From Massariosphaeria phaeospora (Eukaryota > Ascomycota > Dothideomycetes > Pleosporales): a stretch of DNA of 64,000 nucleotides. Position 1 is the stretch's first letter. Each line of letters begins with the position of its first letter. The DNA lies in contig JAADJZ010000021.1 in the NCBI GenBank assembly GCA_011032825.1, positions 620,001 through 684,000 on the forward strand, read 5' to 3'. The notes under the pieces are model-generated. The model was not told the origin of the DNA, ran no database searches, and saw nothing but the letters and a program-made list of their open reading frames with translations. The translations under genes were made by a program, and so were the position numbers. Positions 33,149-45,355 of this stretch are shown here, one piece after another.

Positions 33149-34230
33149 ATGGAGAAGTCTCTCGAAATGGAGAAAGGTGTGCCAAAGTTCTTACTCCCGT
33201 TTGACCCTCCGCTGAATAGTTGTTAGATTCACGTCATCAAATCGAAGTCAAAGCATCAGCGCTGGGAGGACTGGGCGTTTTTGCGACGACTGATATACCG
33301 CGTGGCACTCGTGTGATTGCAGAATCAGCCCTACTCGAAATCAATGCCGACCGTACCGCAAAAGGTATTGTGCGAGCATTCGAAAGACTAAGCTCCCCTC
33401 AACAACGTTGCTACCTAGAGCTCCATGAATTCGCGAGCGATACCTTCAAGCGCGCTGTTGAGAATGAAATGGGACAAAAATGGCAGGAAATTCCGGAACT
33501 GCATCGAAAGGTGCTCGCAATTTCTGCAGCTAATGCTTTCGGCAACGTGTTCTTCCTCGGATCTCGCATCAATCACTCATGCATCCCGAACATACACTTT
33601 GCATATAACCCAATGCTCGAGAAAGAGACATTCCACGCTATACGGGACATCGCAGCGCAAGAGGAGCTAACTATCACGTACATCATTGGTGGCAATCATA
33701 CTCGGAGCCAACGACAGGCTAAGCTGGACGAATGGGGTTTTCTATGCACATGCCCGGTATGTGAGGATACGGAGCAAGGCAGAAAAAAGGAAAAGAAACG
33801 CGCTCAAATGTTGGAGCTCGATCAAAAACTCGCTTTGAACATTGCAAACGAGTCATGGGGAAAGTCTTTGAGGCTGGCACAGAATCTGGCAGCGATTCAG
33901 AAATCTGAAGGCTTGCTGACTAGAGAACTTAGCACAACGTAAGTCTCGCATCGGTTCAACGCGTACTTATCTGACTTTGCTTTTAGTTATCAGGATGCTG
34001 CCAGATTATGTATGATGCTGGGAGACACGAGAATGGCACTGCTGTGGACTGAGAAAGAATTAGAGGTCGATCGTTACTGCGTAGGAGAAGACTATCCTGA
34101 TTACAAGAGGGGGCTTCAGGTTGTGGCTCGATTGAGAGCCGTGGTAGAGGACTCAGAGCCAGTTGATGAGTCCATAATTCAATGGTTCAGCCAACAAAGC
34201 TCGCATGATGAGCGTTGTATAATAATGTAA
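33149..34230 (+). CDS. SET-domain protein (second copy of the tandem pair)
   Basis: Three exons, 33149-33176, 33227-33938 and 33987-34230, with introns of 50 and 48 nt, give 327 residues. The short first exon supplies the ATG (MEKSLEMEK). The SET domain begins at once: IEVKASALGGLGVFATTDIP and GTRVIAESALL, then RINHSCIPNIHFAYN and HAIRDIAAQEELTITY, and ends in a post-SET CTCPVC. This is followed by a helical tail (LWTEKELEVDRYCVGED) like the TPR-type C-terminus of fungal SET proteins. Compared with the gene at 30706 it lacks the extra N-terminal domain. The Asn-His-Ser-Cys and Tyr residues that bind SAM and catalyse transfer are present, so it may be active. Target is unknown. Confidence 0.8.
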
Positions 34231-35866
34231 TGGGCTCGTCGCAATCGACGCGGGGCCGTTGGACGGGCTGTGTCGGCGTGATCGCCCCATGGGATTTGGG
34301 CATTCCAAGTCGCTTTGTCGGCGACGCTTGGGCGGGCGCGGGTGCGAAAAGGTGGCTTCAGCGCCGCGTTCGGCGTTCGCAGAGTCGCCCAGCCATGCGT
34401 GGATGGGCTCTGTGGTAACAGGGGTGGACAGAGGCGGATGCCCTGCGTGTTGAGCCATGTATGCGATGTCTGATGTGGTTGTTGTTAAAGTATCGATCAA
34501 GCCTAATCAGGCTAGACCTAGCATCATCGCGAGCGAGGTCGAATTTCTGCTTTCCAAGGTTCCTTCCAGAACACGCAGCCTTTCTTCATCGACCAGTACT
34601 GCCATTCCGAGTACATTGGAATGCACCATTCGCAGCTATCCCGCGCCGGTCGGAGTTGCAAAACGCCCTTGGCCCAGTATCGCCTTTCTACGTGCGTCCT
34701 GGATCCTCGAACTTACGCCCCTTATCTACCCGGCAAGCTTATCGGCAGCAGGCTGTATTCTGCAAATCCTATTGTTTCCAGCGTTGGCAAATGACCCCAT
34801 TATGGTTTTAGGTCCACTGTAGCACAGTGCACTGAGTACAGCTGGTACGGATGATACAGGCAACCTTGTTACACATTGCTCATAGGAGGATACTCAGGTC
34901 CACGGCATCAACACAACCCATATTCCTATCGAGTTATACATGCTTAGTACTATGATATGCAACGCATGTCGAAGGTAACGTTCCACACGGCCCCTGGTTT
35001 GCCGTCAACCGAACCACCACCGCAACGTCCTGCAGATGTCCCCTAGGTATGTCTGCTTCACCGCATCACAGCGTCTGGATACACAGAAGCCCGGAGTTCC
35101 AGCTGGACTTTAACTCCACCGACTCCTGGGCTGGGGCGGTCTATTTTCACCGACTACTGGCTAGCGCGTTGAAGAGGAAGCTCAGCTAAGCCTCCACGGA
35201 TCCATCTCACAGACGGCCCGTGCGCACAGCAGCACTCCATGAGCAATCCCGCAGCGGAGCACGGTGACCACAATGCCACGCTTGCTTGTATCAGCAGCCG
35301 TAAGATCGAGTTTGCCTTGTTGGGGGTGGTTGGTCGACGAATCTAGCTCGTAAATCCAACCGTTGCATTGGCCGACTCATCATCGTCGCTGGGGTCTTGC
35401 GCTTCCTTCCGGAGCGGCGCATGATGTGCCCTGATCTGGGTTGGTCGGTTCGGTACGGAGTACAACGATCAAGTACATAACAAAGGGCGCAACCAACGAT
35501 TTCATCTACCAGATTTGTTGCGCAGTGTGCATTGTTTTGCCTGTGGTTTTGGCCAGATCGGAGATTGGTTGGGTTGCATCGGATCGCATCAGCCGGATCA
35601 GCAGCAGCCAGCCACTACGCAGCGGAGTCATCATATCGACCACACAAAATCTCCTTCAGCAAAGGTTCGTCGGATTCGCTAGTTTTGTAGAGCTGTGTGG
35701 GAGCCATATATTAATAGCAGCAGGTACTTTGCTGCGTCGGTTCGCCCTGCCCCAAGCTACAAATTCCCCAACGGTCAACGCCTCTCGAACCCGACTGCAA
35801 ACACTCAAAGAAATATTTGTGCAAGAGTCTAAGGAAAGGTGCTCCACGCACCCCACATCCCCAACA
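34231..35866. other. Intergenic stretch with repeat unit B
   Basis: About 1.6 kb without a supported gene. The 34625-34770 part is a diverged copy (roughly three quarters identical by eye) of 30142-30300, in the same orientation. Shared words include CGCAGCTATCC, GTTGCAAAAC, AACTTACGCCCC and GCTGTATTCTGCAA. Confidence 0.6.
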
Positions 35867-36706
35867 ATGGTCGCGCGATCAAAAGCAACAACATCCCTCA
35901 TAGCCGTCTCCACCCTCCTCCTCTCCATACCTATATCCGCCGCCCCAACGCGCACGCACCACTGCCGCTGCACCATCGTCGACGCAAACCAATACCCGAC
36001 ATCATTCCGCTCCACCTCATTATCCTCGACAGCAGCCACGCTATGTTCGAACCTCGAATCCGAACTCGCATCGTTCCGGTACTCAAAGCCCGATCTGTAC
36101 GAGACCTGGGTGAAGCAACGCAGTAGTAGTATAGAAAATGCAGCCGCAGCTATCTCCGACGACGAGAGTTCCATCAGTGCGAGAACGCTGCAGAGCGTAG
36201 CGGCGCATAGCGGATTCGACAAGCCAGATGGTGGCGCTCCCAGTGCACCGTCGCAGCGCCCGCGCGAACGGATCATCTGCCAGGCCGAACTAGAAGACCC
36301 ATCAACGTACGAGGACTCGCTACGGACACTGTGTGCACTGCACGTAATCATCGGCTTTGCGGTCCTCGCCTGTCTAGCGGAAGCCATCTACATAATACCC
36401 AGATGGTGCGTCCCACCCCATACTCACAACCCCATCCTGTCTTTTCCCATAGCACGTACTAACGCCCTACCCAGGCTCCGCCACCGCACCAACCAAAAAC
36501 CCAGGCTCCGCCTCTCAGGCACAGAACGCTTCCTCCGCGCACACCCAGACGCCCAGACCACGTTCAGTCCCGGCGTCGAGAAGAAACTGCGCGCGTACGA
36601 AGCGCCGGAGTGGGCGCCGCCGCGGCGATCGCCGGAGAAGCGCGAATTTGCTGCGTTTGAGGATGGGGATGATGAGGATGACGAATTTAATCGGCCGGTG
36701 ATGTGA
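35867..36706 (+). CDS. Secretory-pathway protein with one transmembrane segment
   Basis: Exons 35867-36405 and 36475-36706 give 256 residues. The first about 25 residues are a signal peptide (KATTSLIAVSTLLLSIPISA, with cleavage near SAAPT). The predicted lumenal or extracellular part has few Cys (HCRCTIVD, ATLCSN) and is otherwise unremarkable. A hydrophobic segment (LHVIIGFAVLACLAEAIYII) near residue 165 precedes a basic, then strongly acidic cytosolic tail (FEDGDDEDDEFNRP). The 69-nt intron has a GTGCGT donor and an ACTAAC branch site; it is a multiple of three without a stop, so the unspliced message also stays open. The long upstream frame (35441) is not needed. I do not recognise a family. 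Confidence 0.7.
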   Translation: MVARSKATTSLIAVSTLLLSIPISAAPTRTHHCRCTIVDANQYPTSFRSTSLSSTAATLCSNLESELASFRYSKPDLYETWVKQRSSSIENAAAAISDDESSISARTLQSVAAHSGFDKPDGGAPSAPSQRPRERIICQAELEDPSTYEDSLRTLCALHVIIGFAVLACLAEAIYIIPRWCVPPHTHNPILSFPIARTNALPRLRHRTNQKPRLRLSGTERFLRAHPDAQTTFSPGVEKKLRAYEAPEWAPPRRSPEKREFAAFEDGDDEDDEFNRPVM

Positions 36707-37634
36707 GCTGAAGTGTTTGTTGTGCGGTGGCTTGGACTGACTTTCTTGTGTGGATATTTTCAGAGGTGCAGGCGTTTGTTGGATGATGGGCGATTGCGCA
36801 TATATTTTCTTAGTGTAGTGATACCCAAATGCAGATACGATACTTACTAGTACTGATTGGCAGGTGAACACAGTCAGACGGAGATGCTGTCGTTCAGAGT
36901 ACTCGCGTGTTGGAATAGCAAGAGGGTCGAATATGGCGCGATACGCCTGGCTGATGTCGAAGTCGCAGCCGTTTGAAACCCGAAAAAAACAACCCCAAGC
37001 CCCACGGAGACAAAAACGACGAGATCCCAGGACCACCGACTCAACCACCTGATATCTGCGATCGTGCTTCTGTGCATTAGCAGTAAGGACCAACAGCCGC
37101 ATAGGATAAGAAGCCGCATAGGCACAGGCGCATAGGTACAGTCGCCCGCGCACGGTCTCGCAACCGCACACGAAACAGACCGTGTAAACGATGATGCATT
37201 GGAATTAAAACTTTCAAACAGTCGCTGCTGGGGGGGTATCTTCCGGGGTATCTTCGCTTTGGCGCAAAAGGACAAGACGGGAACTCCACGTTTTTCAAGG
37301 AAACCATCAATCACCCATGCGAGACACACACTAGAGCTGGGGGAAAAGAGGGCCAAGGAGAGATAGAGAGAAAGAGTTGTACATTAAAGTCGTTAGGGGG
37401 GGAAGGCGCACTGGAGGCGAAAAGGGGGAAGGAAGAGTGGGGACGGAACGGAACGGATCTGGGGAAGGGAAAAAGGAGCGGGGTGATGGACATGGGGGAA
37501 GGGGGGAGGTTCGCGCGAGTGTTGGTTGTGTACGTGTCCCAAGCCAAAGGAAACAACACCGAAAGACAACGAGAAAAAAGCGCAGAAACGGAATACACAC
37601 GTCGAAGCACCGCACGCCGCCCTCACCACGGCCA
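36707..37634. other. Convergent 3' region
   Basis: 0.93 kb between two converging genes. Frames present here are GC/AG-rich shadows; no gene is supported. Confidence 0.45.
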
Positions 37635-39778
37635 TCACCCCATAACCGTATACCACCCCTTCTCCACCATAACATCGATCCAAAAAGCCTCGCCTCCCGC
37701 ATCCATGCGCCGCCACGTCTCCCCGACCAACTCGATCATCTTGCGCAGCGGCTTCGCCGGCAGCCGCAGCGCACACTCGTGCAGGCGCGCCGTGGCAAAC
37801 TGCCGCGCCTGCTGGATCTTCGCGTCGTTGGCGTACACGTCGAAGTAGTCGAGCGACGACACGAACTTGAGCTCGCACGCCGCGACGACCAGCAGGATGG
37901 GCTGCACGCAGATGGTGCCCGAGGACGGCGGCAGCGCTTCCAGCGCGCTGAGGATGTGCAGCGCCAGCGAGTTGAGCCACAGGGTGGTATCGGTGGGCTC
38001 GTAGGGCGTGGAGAAGCGGGGCGCAGGGAAGGGGAAAGTAATGGTCGAGGGCGCGACGGAGGTGGAGGGCAGGTTGGCGGCTCCGAGACGCTTGCGCAGG
38101 ATGCAGGGGAAGACGCGGTACAGTTCCAGCAGGCCGGCGCAGCGGTACGCTTCGGCGATGACGATGAAGTCGTGCTTTGCGGTGCGCGAGTCGCCCGGGT
38201 CGGCCAGCTCCTCGGCGGTGGGGTATTCGGCGGCGAGGAGGTCTTCTTCGAGGGTCGCGGCGTTGAGCAGGTTGTCCTGTCTGCGACGCAGGTCCATGGC
38301 GCCGTTGGAGTCCAGCATGCGTTCTCTGCGCACGAGTCTGCCGACCTCTGCGAAGAGTATCTGCACGGCTGGCGCGATGCCGGTCCACGGGTGCGGCACG
38401 ATCTTCCCGTCTGGTTTCCTGGCTGCAGGTGTGCGTTTCGGGGTCGCGGCTCTGTTGCGCAGACCGGAGAGCGGGGAGAAGGTCATGGCATCTTGCTTGA
38501 CGAAGCCCATGAGCATTTCCCAGTAGATCAAGGCCTCTTCGAAGAACTGCGTCTCGCGCTGCACTTCCTCTTCTTCGGAATTGCTGAGCAGTTTGGGCAG
38601 TATCAAGCTTCGTGCCGTGGTGAGGTATTCCTCGCCAAGCGCATTGCTCTCGTGCCAACATGTAGAGAGACCGAGTAGGATAATGCCTAGGAACGTTCTT
38701 GTGCCGCTTGCTTGGCCGCTTTGAACGAGCGGTAGTTCTTCCTCTAGACATTCACACGCCTTGCGCTGCATCTCGATGCCGACCGCGGCCATATTCGGGA
38801 ATGTGTTCGCTAGATGGGCGGCAGCCATGGACTGGATCGCGTAGTATATCGAGGGTGAATCTTGATATATGCGACCGATGGTTGTTCGGAATGGGTTCAG
38901 AAGAGAGTCAAAAGAAGAGAACAAGACACAAACGTCCTTGAAGTAATGCTGGATCAGAAGGGAGTCCATATCGTCCAGTGACGAGGTGGTAGGGGACTGG
39001 CATGACGATGTCAGACGATAGTAGTCGAGAAGAAGTGAGCGCGATAATCGTGGACTGGTTACTGTGCTCGAAATTGAATCTTCTGGATAAGGCAGAACTT
39101 CTTCGACGTCGAGCTCTATCTCGTCCAAGGGCCCCGGATCCAGGAAGTCAAATGCATCCCAGGACTCGAAGCTCAAGTCCTCGTCAAAGAATTCATTCCC
39201 TCCCCAGCAGCCCTCTAAGAGCATAGGATCAATCGCGTCAAAGTCTGGGAGAGGAATAGACTCGTATTCCGGAGTTGAGTCCTCCTCAGCAGACCATTCA
39301 TTGATAAGTGAGTAGTCCACGCCGTTAACAGGTGGAGGTGGGGTCTGTTCAGCGTCATCTTCTAGCTCTGGCTCTTGCTCTTGCTCTGGCGCAGGCTCGG
39401 GCTTCTTTTTTCTGGCAGGAAGAACAGCAGCAAGAGCCTCAAAGCCACTCACGACGTCAGGTGGTAAAACGATCTCAGTCACTGTGGGGCCTCTGCGAGT
39501 GGTGTCTCCGGGTTCAGGCGGCGACAAGCCAAACTGTATACTGGGCTGAAGAACCTCATACTTTGTCGACCACTTCAATATCTTCTCGTAACCAGGACAG
39601 GCTACATTCCGCTTCTTGCACTGAAGGCATGATGGAGAGGTTTCGTCGCATTTGAGCTTCGCCACGTTAGCGCGGGGTATGCATGAGACCAAAAGTGGGA
39701 TCAGAGCATTACCCGTTTGAGTTTGCATCGCCCGCAGCCGTTCCGCGACTTTGTCTTTTTCGAGCTAGCGTCTCTCAT
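37635..39778 (-). CDS. Zn2Cys6 transcription factor with Fungal_trans_2 domain
   Basis: Exon 1 (39778-39713, 22 codons) and exon 2 (39656-37635) are joined in phase 0 over a 56-nt intron (GTAATG donor, GCTAAC branch site) and give 695 residues. The splice site falls inside the zinc cluster, restoring CGRCKLKRLKCDETSPSC then CKKRNVAC, the Cys-x2-Cys-x6-Cys ... Cys-x2-Cys-x6-Cys pattern that binds two zinc ions and contacts CGG half-sites. A Pro/Glu-rich acidic linker follows (residues about 110-200), then a helical middle-homology region from about residue 240 (QHYFKDVCVLFSSFDS, YYAIQSMAAAHLANTFPN) of the Fungal_trans_2 type. The nearest genes are an MFS transporter upstream and a membrane protein downstream; control of the transporter is possible but unproved. 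Confidence 0.92.
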
Positions 39779-40039
39779 TGCTTTCCTCTCGTTCGCCAAT
39801 GGCGGCATGTCCGTTGGTGATCCGTGAGGGAGTAGGACGTTCACGGAGGGCAGCTCGTCCAAATGGATGTGGTCTTCGAAAGCTGCGAAGGAGGAGGTGG
39901 AGTAGGCATTCTATGAGGTAAATGCGTGTGACAAGACAGCTGCAGGTCATGACACAGCCGATAGGAGCCGTTCCGATAGTCCAGGGCCATGATAGCAACT
40001 GATAGCGACGTGTCGCTGTTCTGCTGCTTGAGATTGAGC

Positions 40040-40514
40040 CTAGATCCGAGATTCGGAGCCGCCTTCGTGTACGCTTCTGCATCTAGCCGACAATGATTGG
40101 ATAAACAGCAGCAACCGTTCTCCAATAGTTTCGTACACCGCATGCTTACCCATGTAGTTGAAGGGGGCTCCGAGGGCATCTCTCGGGTCCGACAAGAGTT
40201 TGGGTTTCTTCGAGCATTCTTCAAACTCTTGAAGGAAGAGACACAATGGCCCATATATGTATGCTAGAGCGGTGTATCTCGAGAGCGATGCGCCCCGCAT
40301 GTTTACCGCTGGGAACTAATTGCCTGTATTGGTTAGTCCACACATCACCTGGATCCCAGCATCGCGATATCGCGAAAAATCCTTCGATAAAAGTCCCAGA
40401 AATCTGTTCGGGACGCGCATAACCAATCTGGATAAGGAAATCGCCTATCGAAATAGATTCTGGGCACCTCTGATCACAAGTCCCCACTAATTCCATGAGT
40501 GCACCAAACTTCAC
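40040..40514 (-). other. Unassigned open frames upstream of the zinc-cluster gene
   Basis: Two minus-strand frames (40221-40514 and 40040-40300) contain protein-like stretches such as RPEQISGTFIEGFFAIS and LAYIYGPLCLFLQEFEE. A GTGATG/CAG pair could lie between them, but I could not join them without a frame break. They may be relics of a gene or simply the 5' region of the regulator. Confidence 0.2.
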
Positions 40515-40760
40515 ACTAGTGACGTATGTTATGCGCGATATTTGATTGTGCGTTCTGTTACCTCTAAGTCTGATGTATCATAAATGCCGTGTATGTCTAA
40601 AGTATGCGAAATGCGGACGCTGCAACCATTGATAATGCTGTCGTGATAATGCCGCCCGGTGCAAGAAGTCGAACCCTAATGATATGTTGGCTCAAATGCT
40701 GAAATCCTCATAGTATCGTTGATGCTCCTGGAAACCAGCCATGTGCACCTTATCGTACGC

Positions 40761-43344
40761 CTAAAAGTTCTCCATGAGATTCTTTCTGACGGTCCACATC
40801 CTCGCTCGTTTTCCATAGATGTACATCGGTATCGTAAACAGCATACAGGCCATCTGGATGCCGCCTACAGCGAGGAAAACGCTTTTTGAGCCGCTCGATT
40901 CGAGCCAGTGCGGGAAAAACAGCGAGAAAATCAAGCCGTGAAGGATATCTAGCCCAATGTCAGCATTGTTGATAGTGTGGCATGATCCGAACAGGACGTA
41001 CTCTTTGAGAAATTGAGTGTCACTAGGGCCTCGCCGGCATAGACTCTGTATGAGTCAACGACAAAAGTGACGGCTGTTGTCGACGCGAGACAGCATCCAA
41101 AACTAATGACGCCAAAAAATACTGTCGGAACTGCCCAATTGTCTTTCTCCTCTGCGCTCCAGCCAAATCCCATCAGCCCAATCGTCGTACTGATTGCTAT
41201 CGGGATTGCCATTATGAGCCTGAACTCCGGCTCGTATACACCATCATTCTTTCGCGCCATGAAGCGGACGACAATGTCTGAGATCTTTCCTGCGACAGCT
41301 GTCCCGAGGACACCGCCCACGAAGGGAGATATATACACCATTCCCACTTGTAATGCAGTGAAATTGTATGACTCGTGATTTTGGTAGATGTGAGCTACCG
41401 ATTCCGAAAGTACAATTAGCCATCCTACAGCGAGGGCGTATACCATAGAAGACCAAAGTACCGCGGGATATGCGAAGAGAATAAAGGGCCGAATCATAAC
41501 TTTAATCCACTTGTCTTTGGCTAGACGTCCGTTCCAGGGCCTCAATGACTGTACGTACGACTTGGGGGGCGCAATACGGTAGTAGTCGGTATAAAGAATC
41601 GAAGCCTGATCCAACGCTTGCTCAGACTCAGGTTGATCCTGGGATGCCAAGGTCTGGCTTGAGAGAGAGAGAGTGGCATCCTTCTCCGGATTAGACTTTA
41701 TATCGTCAGAAACAGTACCAGAGACCGAACGACCGGCTCCTAAATGGTCGCCATTACGGCCTCCGTGAAAGCAATCATCTTGGCAATGGCTGATTACTGG
41801 AGTATGTGTAGATGACGCTGCGCCAGATAAGTTATTCGTATGGTTATAGTCGAGCGCATCATGCTCTGGATCTGCAGCGAATCCTACTCGAGCAACTTTG
41901 GCGGGGCGTGGAAGGTTACTAGGACCAGACATGGACATAGAAGGCTGAGCTAGGTCTCCCTTCTCGCTTTCTGAAAGCTGAGTGGATTTTGTATGATGTT
42001 TTGGAAGCGATGGCATATGGAACCGTTGGTGTTTTTTAGGTTCAGGAGTGCGGTCCCAAAAGGTTTCCGGGACAAACATGAATATCAAGACGAAGCAACC
42101 TGCAACTACGATTGCAACAATCCTGTTTTTGGTAAGCTCATACTATTACAGCGTACGCCATAGGTTGCCACCTGATATTCCACTGTATCATGCCTCTTGA
42201 TATGGCATACCCCATTTGATAAGGTCAAGGTATACAAAATAGGAGAAGGTATTAGAGCTTACCAGAAGACCCATCTCCATCCTAACGACTGAACAATAGC
42301 GGCACTAACAAGAGGAATCAAATTCTTGCCGCCTAGAAGCAGAAGGGTGTAGATGCCGAGGCGATAGGCCCTTTCGTGCAAGAAGAAAATCTCCGCAACT
42401 GTTGCAGATGGTAGGCACTCCACTGGGGAAACGGCAAAACCCTGGACTATTCGTGCAATGAGAAGAGAGATATCTGTTCAAATCAGATATAGCTCGATGC
42501 AGTTGTTCCGAAATACTTACAGTTGGGAGATACTGCACACCATATGGAAGAAATCAGAAAAAGAATAATAGCTCCTAGATAGACGGGTCTTTTCCCCCAT
42601 AATATAGCAGTAGGCGATGCTACGACGGAACCAAGGCCTAATCCGAGCATATACAAGCCCGTAGTGAGAGCAACTTTGGGAACAGAGACGTTGTATGTCT
42701 CAGCGACGTTGTTGAACCCAGCTGCGAGTACGGGCGTCATACCTCCGCCAACCTATACTCGAGTTAGTCAGATGAGGATCATCAAGTACGTGAGAAGCCT
42801 AGCGTAGGGTATCCCAACATGTTTGGCTGAACCCTGCTATAAAATTCGCGACTTTGCCTGGACCTACCATGCAGTAGAATCCCAGTGAAACCAGTGCAAT
42901 ATCACGTCGAATCCCAGACCAATTGAGAGGATCATTTGCCGAGTCTTCGGGCTGGGGTTCAAGGATGAATTTCCCATCTTTGGTTCGTTTCTTCTCAAGA
43001 GGCTCAAATTTGACGGAGCGACTGGAGCCTCGAGATGCGCTTCGACTTCGAGGTGTACCATATGGAGAGGGTAGAGAAGATGTCGAGGTACGCGCACGAG
43101 AGTGCTGTAGACCAAGAGGTTCGTTGCGTTTGTGCGCTCCGGACAGTAATATGACAGAACCTAGACGCGTCTTGTTAGTTCGTGGGTGCTACTGAGATTC
43201 AAATATAGCCTTACCTGGCACTTCGTCCGTATAGCGGTCTGCTAGTATGCCTAGATGCCATTTTCCTGTGGTTCGGGTGGCTTTCTCGGCATCATGCGGG
43301 TTGTTATTGTCTGCGGTCTCTTTTGGCTTCCACTTGAGACGCAT
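40761..43344 (-). CDS. MFS transporter, HOL1/polyamine-type (DHA1), with long central loop
   Basis: Six exons: 43344-43215, 43160-42868, 42752-42521, 42473-42263, 42122-41002 and 40948-40761, all keeping frame, give 724 residues. The N-terminal about 135 residues are cytosolic and Ser/Arg-rich, ending with DSANDPLNWSGIRRD, a motif of this subfamily. The first six TM segments carry GLYMLGLGLGSVV, then GKRPVYLGAIILFLIS and IVQGFAVSPVECLP. PETFWDR follows TM6, then an unusually long hydrophilic loop of about 170 residues. The second half ends with FSKNILHGLIFSLFFPHW and TIPMYIYGKRARMWTVR, again typical. Related transporters move polyamines, drugs or other cations by proton exchange at the plasma membrane. 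Substrate here is unknown. Confidence 0.9.
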
Positions 43345-45355
43345 GGTGTGTAGAGGAAAGGTTGAGCCTACGAAAGCGAGAACATTGAGTGTTGGAGAAG
43401 GTGAGATGAAAGGTCCCACAAGTAAAGTAGTGACTGGTCGCTAACTTTGACGCTAGCCCACAGATATGCTCACCTTGTCCGTGATCGCCGTGGGACTAAG
43501 AGGCGAGCGACGCAGCTGACTGTTTGTGTGTATCCCATGGCCCGCTTATGCGCGAAGATGCACTGTGGTATCGCCGTTGAGTGTGACACGAGACGCGGTA
43601 TACTAGGTGTGGTGTTGACGACTGGGGTTAGAATGACGTCACACCTCAGCAGCGCCTTCCCGATGTTTCGCCCGTTGACGGGAGCACCCAGCACGTGTAC
43701 CTTCTCTACCCGCCTCCCAACACTGCACGCAGCCTTGGGAGATGCGCCGGCAGCAATTGGAGTCGATCACAGTTAAACGCCGTCGACGATACGCCTGTGC
43801 TCCTGCCCAGACGCAAAATCTCGAAGGAGCCTGCGCGCGATAGCACCCCGCCTCTTCACCGCCGCCAGCCCGCGTGACTTCGCAGCCCTGTCTCTCCGCC
43901 CTCCCGTCCATCCGGCTCCAGGTCCTCCCCTCGCAAGATGGTCCAGGCGATAGTCTATCGCCGTCGAAGAAACGCTGATTGCAGATGTTGTATGAAGTAC
44001 GCAGTACTCCTCGCTTTCGGCTGTGAGGGCTGAGGATGGAACAAGGTGCGCCCTAGAAAGCTTGCTAGAAACAGCACGGGTCCTGTTTCCTGCTGACCAG
44101 CGTCGAAGATCTTCTTCCAAGACATGGCGGCTCAAGATCCGTGGGTTGCGCTGTAGCCGCCAGTACCGCCAGTGGCCACACAATCCGAAGGCATGCGTAC
44201 AACAACGACAACAATACTCTTGCCAGTGTCAACGGTGCTCCAGCGCACCCTAACGCTACAACGGGACCCGGCGTGCTTTTTCCTCGGGTACACGGCATTA
44301 CCCTGGTCTAGCGGAGAGAAGGTTCCTATCAATAGATGGATGCTTCTTTAGAGCTGAGCCGAGGCTAAAGAATCAAGAGCAAGGATTGAGGAATGCTCAC
44401 TTCTACAGTTTCAGCCATATCATCAGAAATAGACTGCCTATCACAGTGAGAGCGCAGTGCGGCGCAGATCCCGGGGACAGTCAGTCTGTCCGTTGCAAGT
44501 GACATGGACCTGGGGTACGTTGGCTCACAACACCATGATCTGATGTCGCGAGTTCCAGATAGCGTCAATAGTCCCACACGGCATGCGCGAGATGCTAGTT
44601 TACTAATATGTAGCAGCTAGTTCCAATCGATCTAGCGACTGGTTAGCCAGGATTCCATTCTGAAGACCGTGCTTCGTCTCCGTCGCCCAGGGAGCTGCAT
44701 TTGGAGGGCAACCAGCAAAGCGGAAAGCGACACAGATTCACATGTGGTCGTGCTCTGCTCGGCCGGGACCAGCTCTATCAAAATCAGAAAGTACTGTTTC
44801 CACTGCCGGCTTCCTTTTGAAGCCTTGCTGTAACCGAGACTCTACCTAAGCGATGATGTAGTTAGTTAGTATACCTTCTAGTTGGCAGGGTGTTTGGCAG
44901 AACATGGCGTCTAGCCAATCTTCACCTGGCTACAGTGTGTAAGACCGTTCAAGCGCCATACATTATGTCAGTCTACAACAAGCCTAGTCGTCGATCTGAC
45001 AGCCAATTCCACGACCTGGCGTCTACGCCTTGCCTGTTCCTATGTCAGTTGATTACTTCAAGCGATGCTGCCCACAGTCTCTACCGCAGACCTGGCCGAT
45101 GGCTTCGTGCTAGAGAGAACTACACGGTGGCCCCAAGTCACTATGCAAATACGAAGGCTGACGGAAATCCAGATACGTGGCGTATTCCCTTGTCCCCGTC
45201 AGTTTTCAGTCTCCTCAGTCACTCTTTTAAGTCTCTAGCTTAATAGCAAGTATTTACTTGCGTCCCTTCTTTTGAGAGCTCTCTCATCACAATTTTTACT
45301 GGCTCATAGCCATCATTCCACTCTTTATCTGTACTTAATTCCGTTAATATCCATA
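43345..45355. other. Intergenic stretch, no gene seen
   Basis: Two kilobases between the divergently read MFS gene and the chitinase relic. Several frames of 60-135 codons exist on both strands but none has conserved content or splice support. Confidence 0.45.

Noticed and set aside
35441..35866. Upstream part of the long frame before the membrane-protein gene
   Set aside because: The signal peptide begins exactly at the ATG at 35867, and the upstream residues look like translated promoter.
37377..38751. Long plus-strand (433-codon) and second minus-strand (452-codon) frames
   Set aside because: Both are GC-rich shadows of the Zn2Cys6 factor, with Arg/Gly/Gln-rich sequence that reflects the other frame.
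43773..44183. 136-codon minus-strand frame between the MFS gene and the chitinase relic
   Set aside because: No conserved segment, no ATG context or splice partner.
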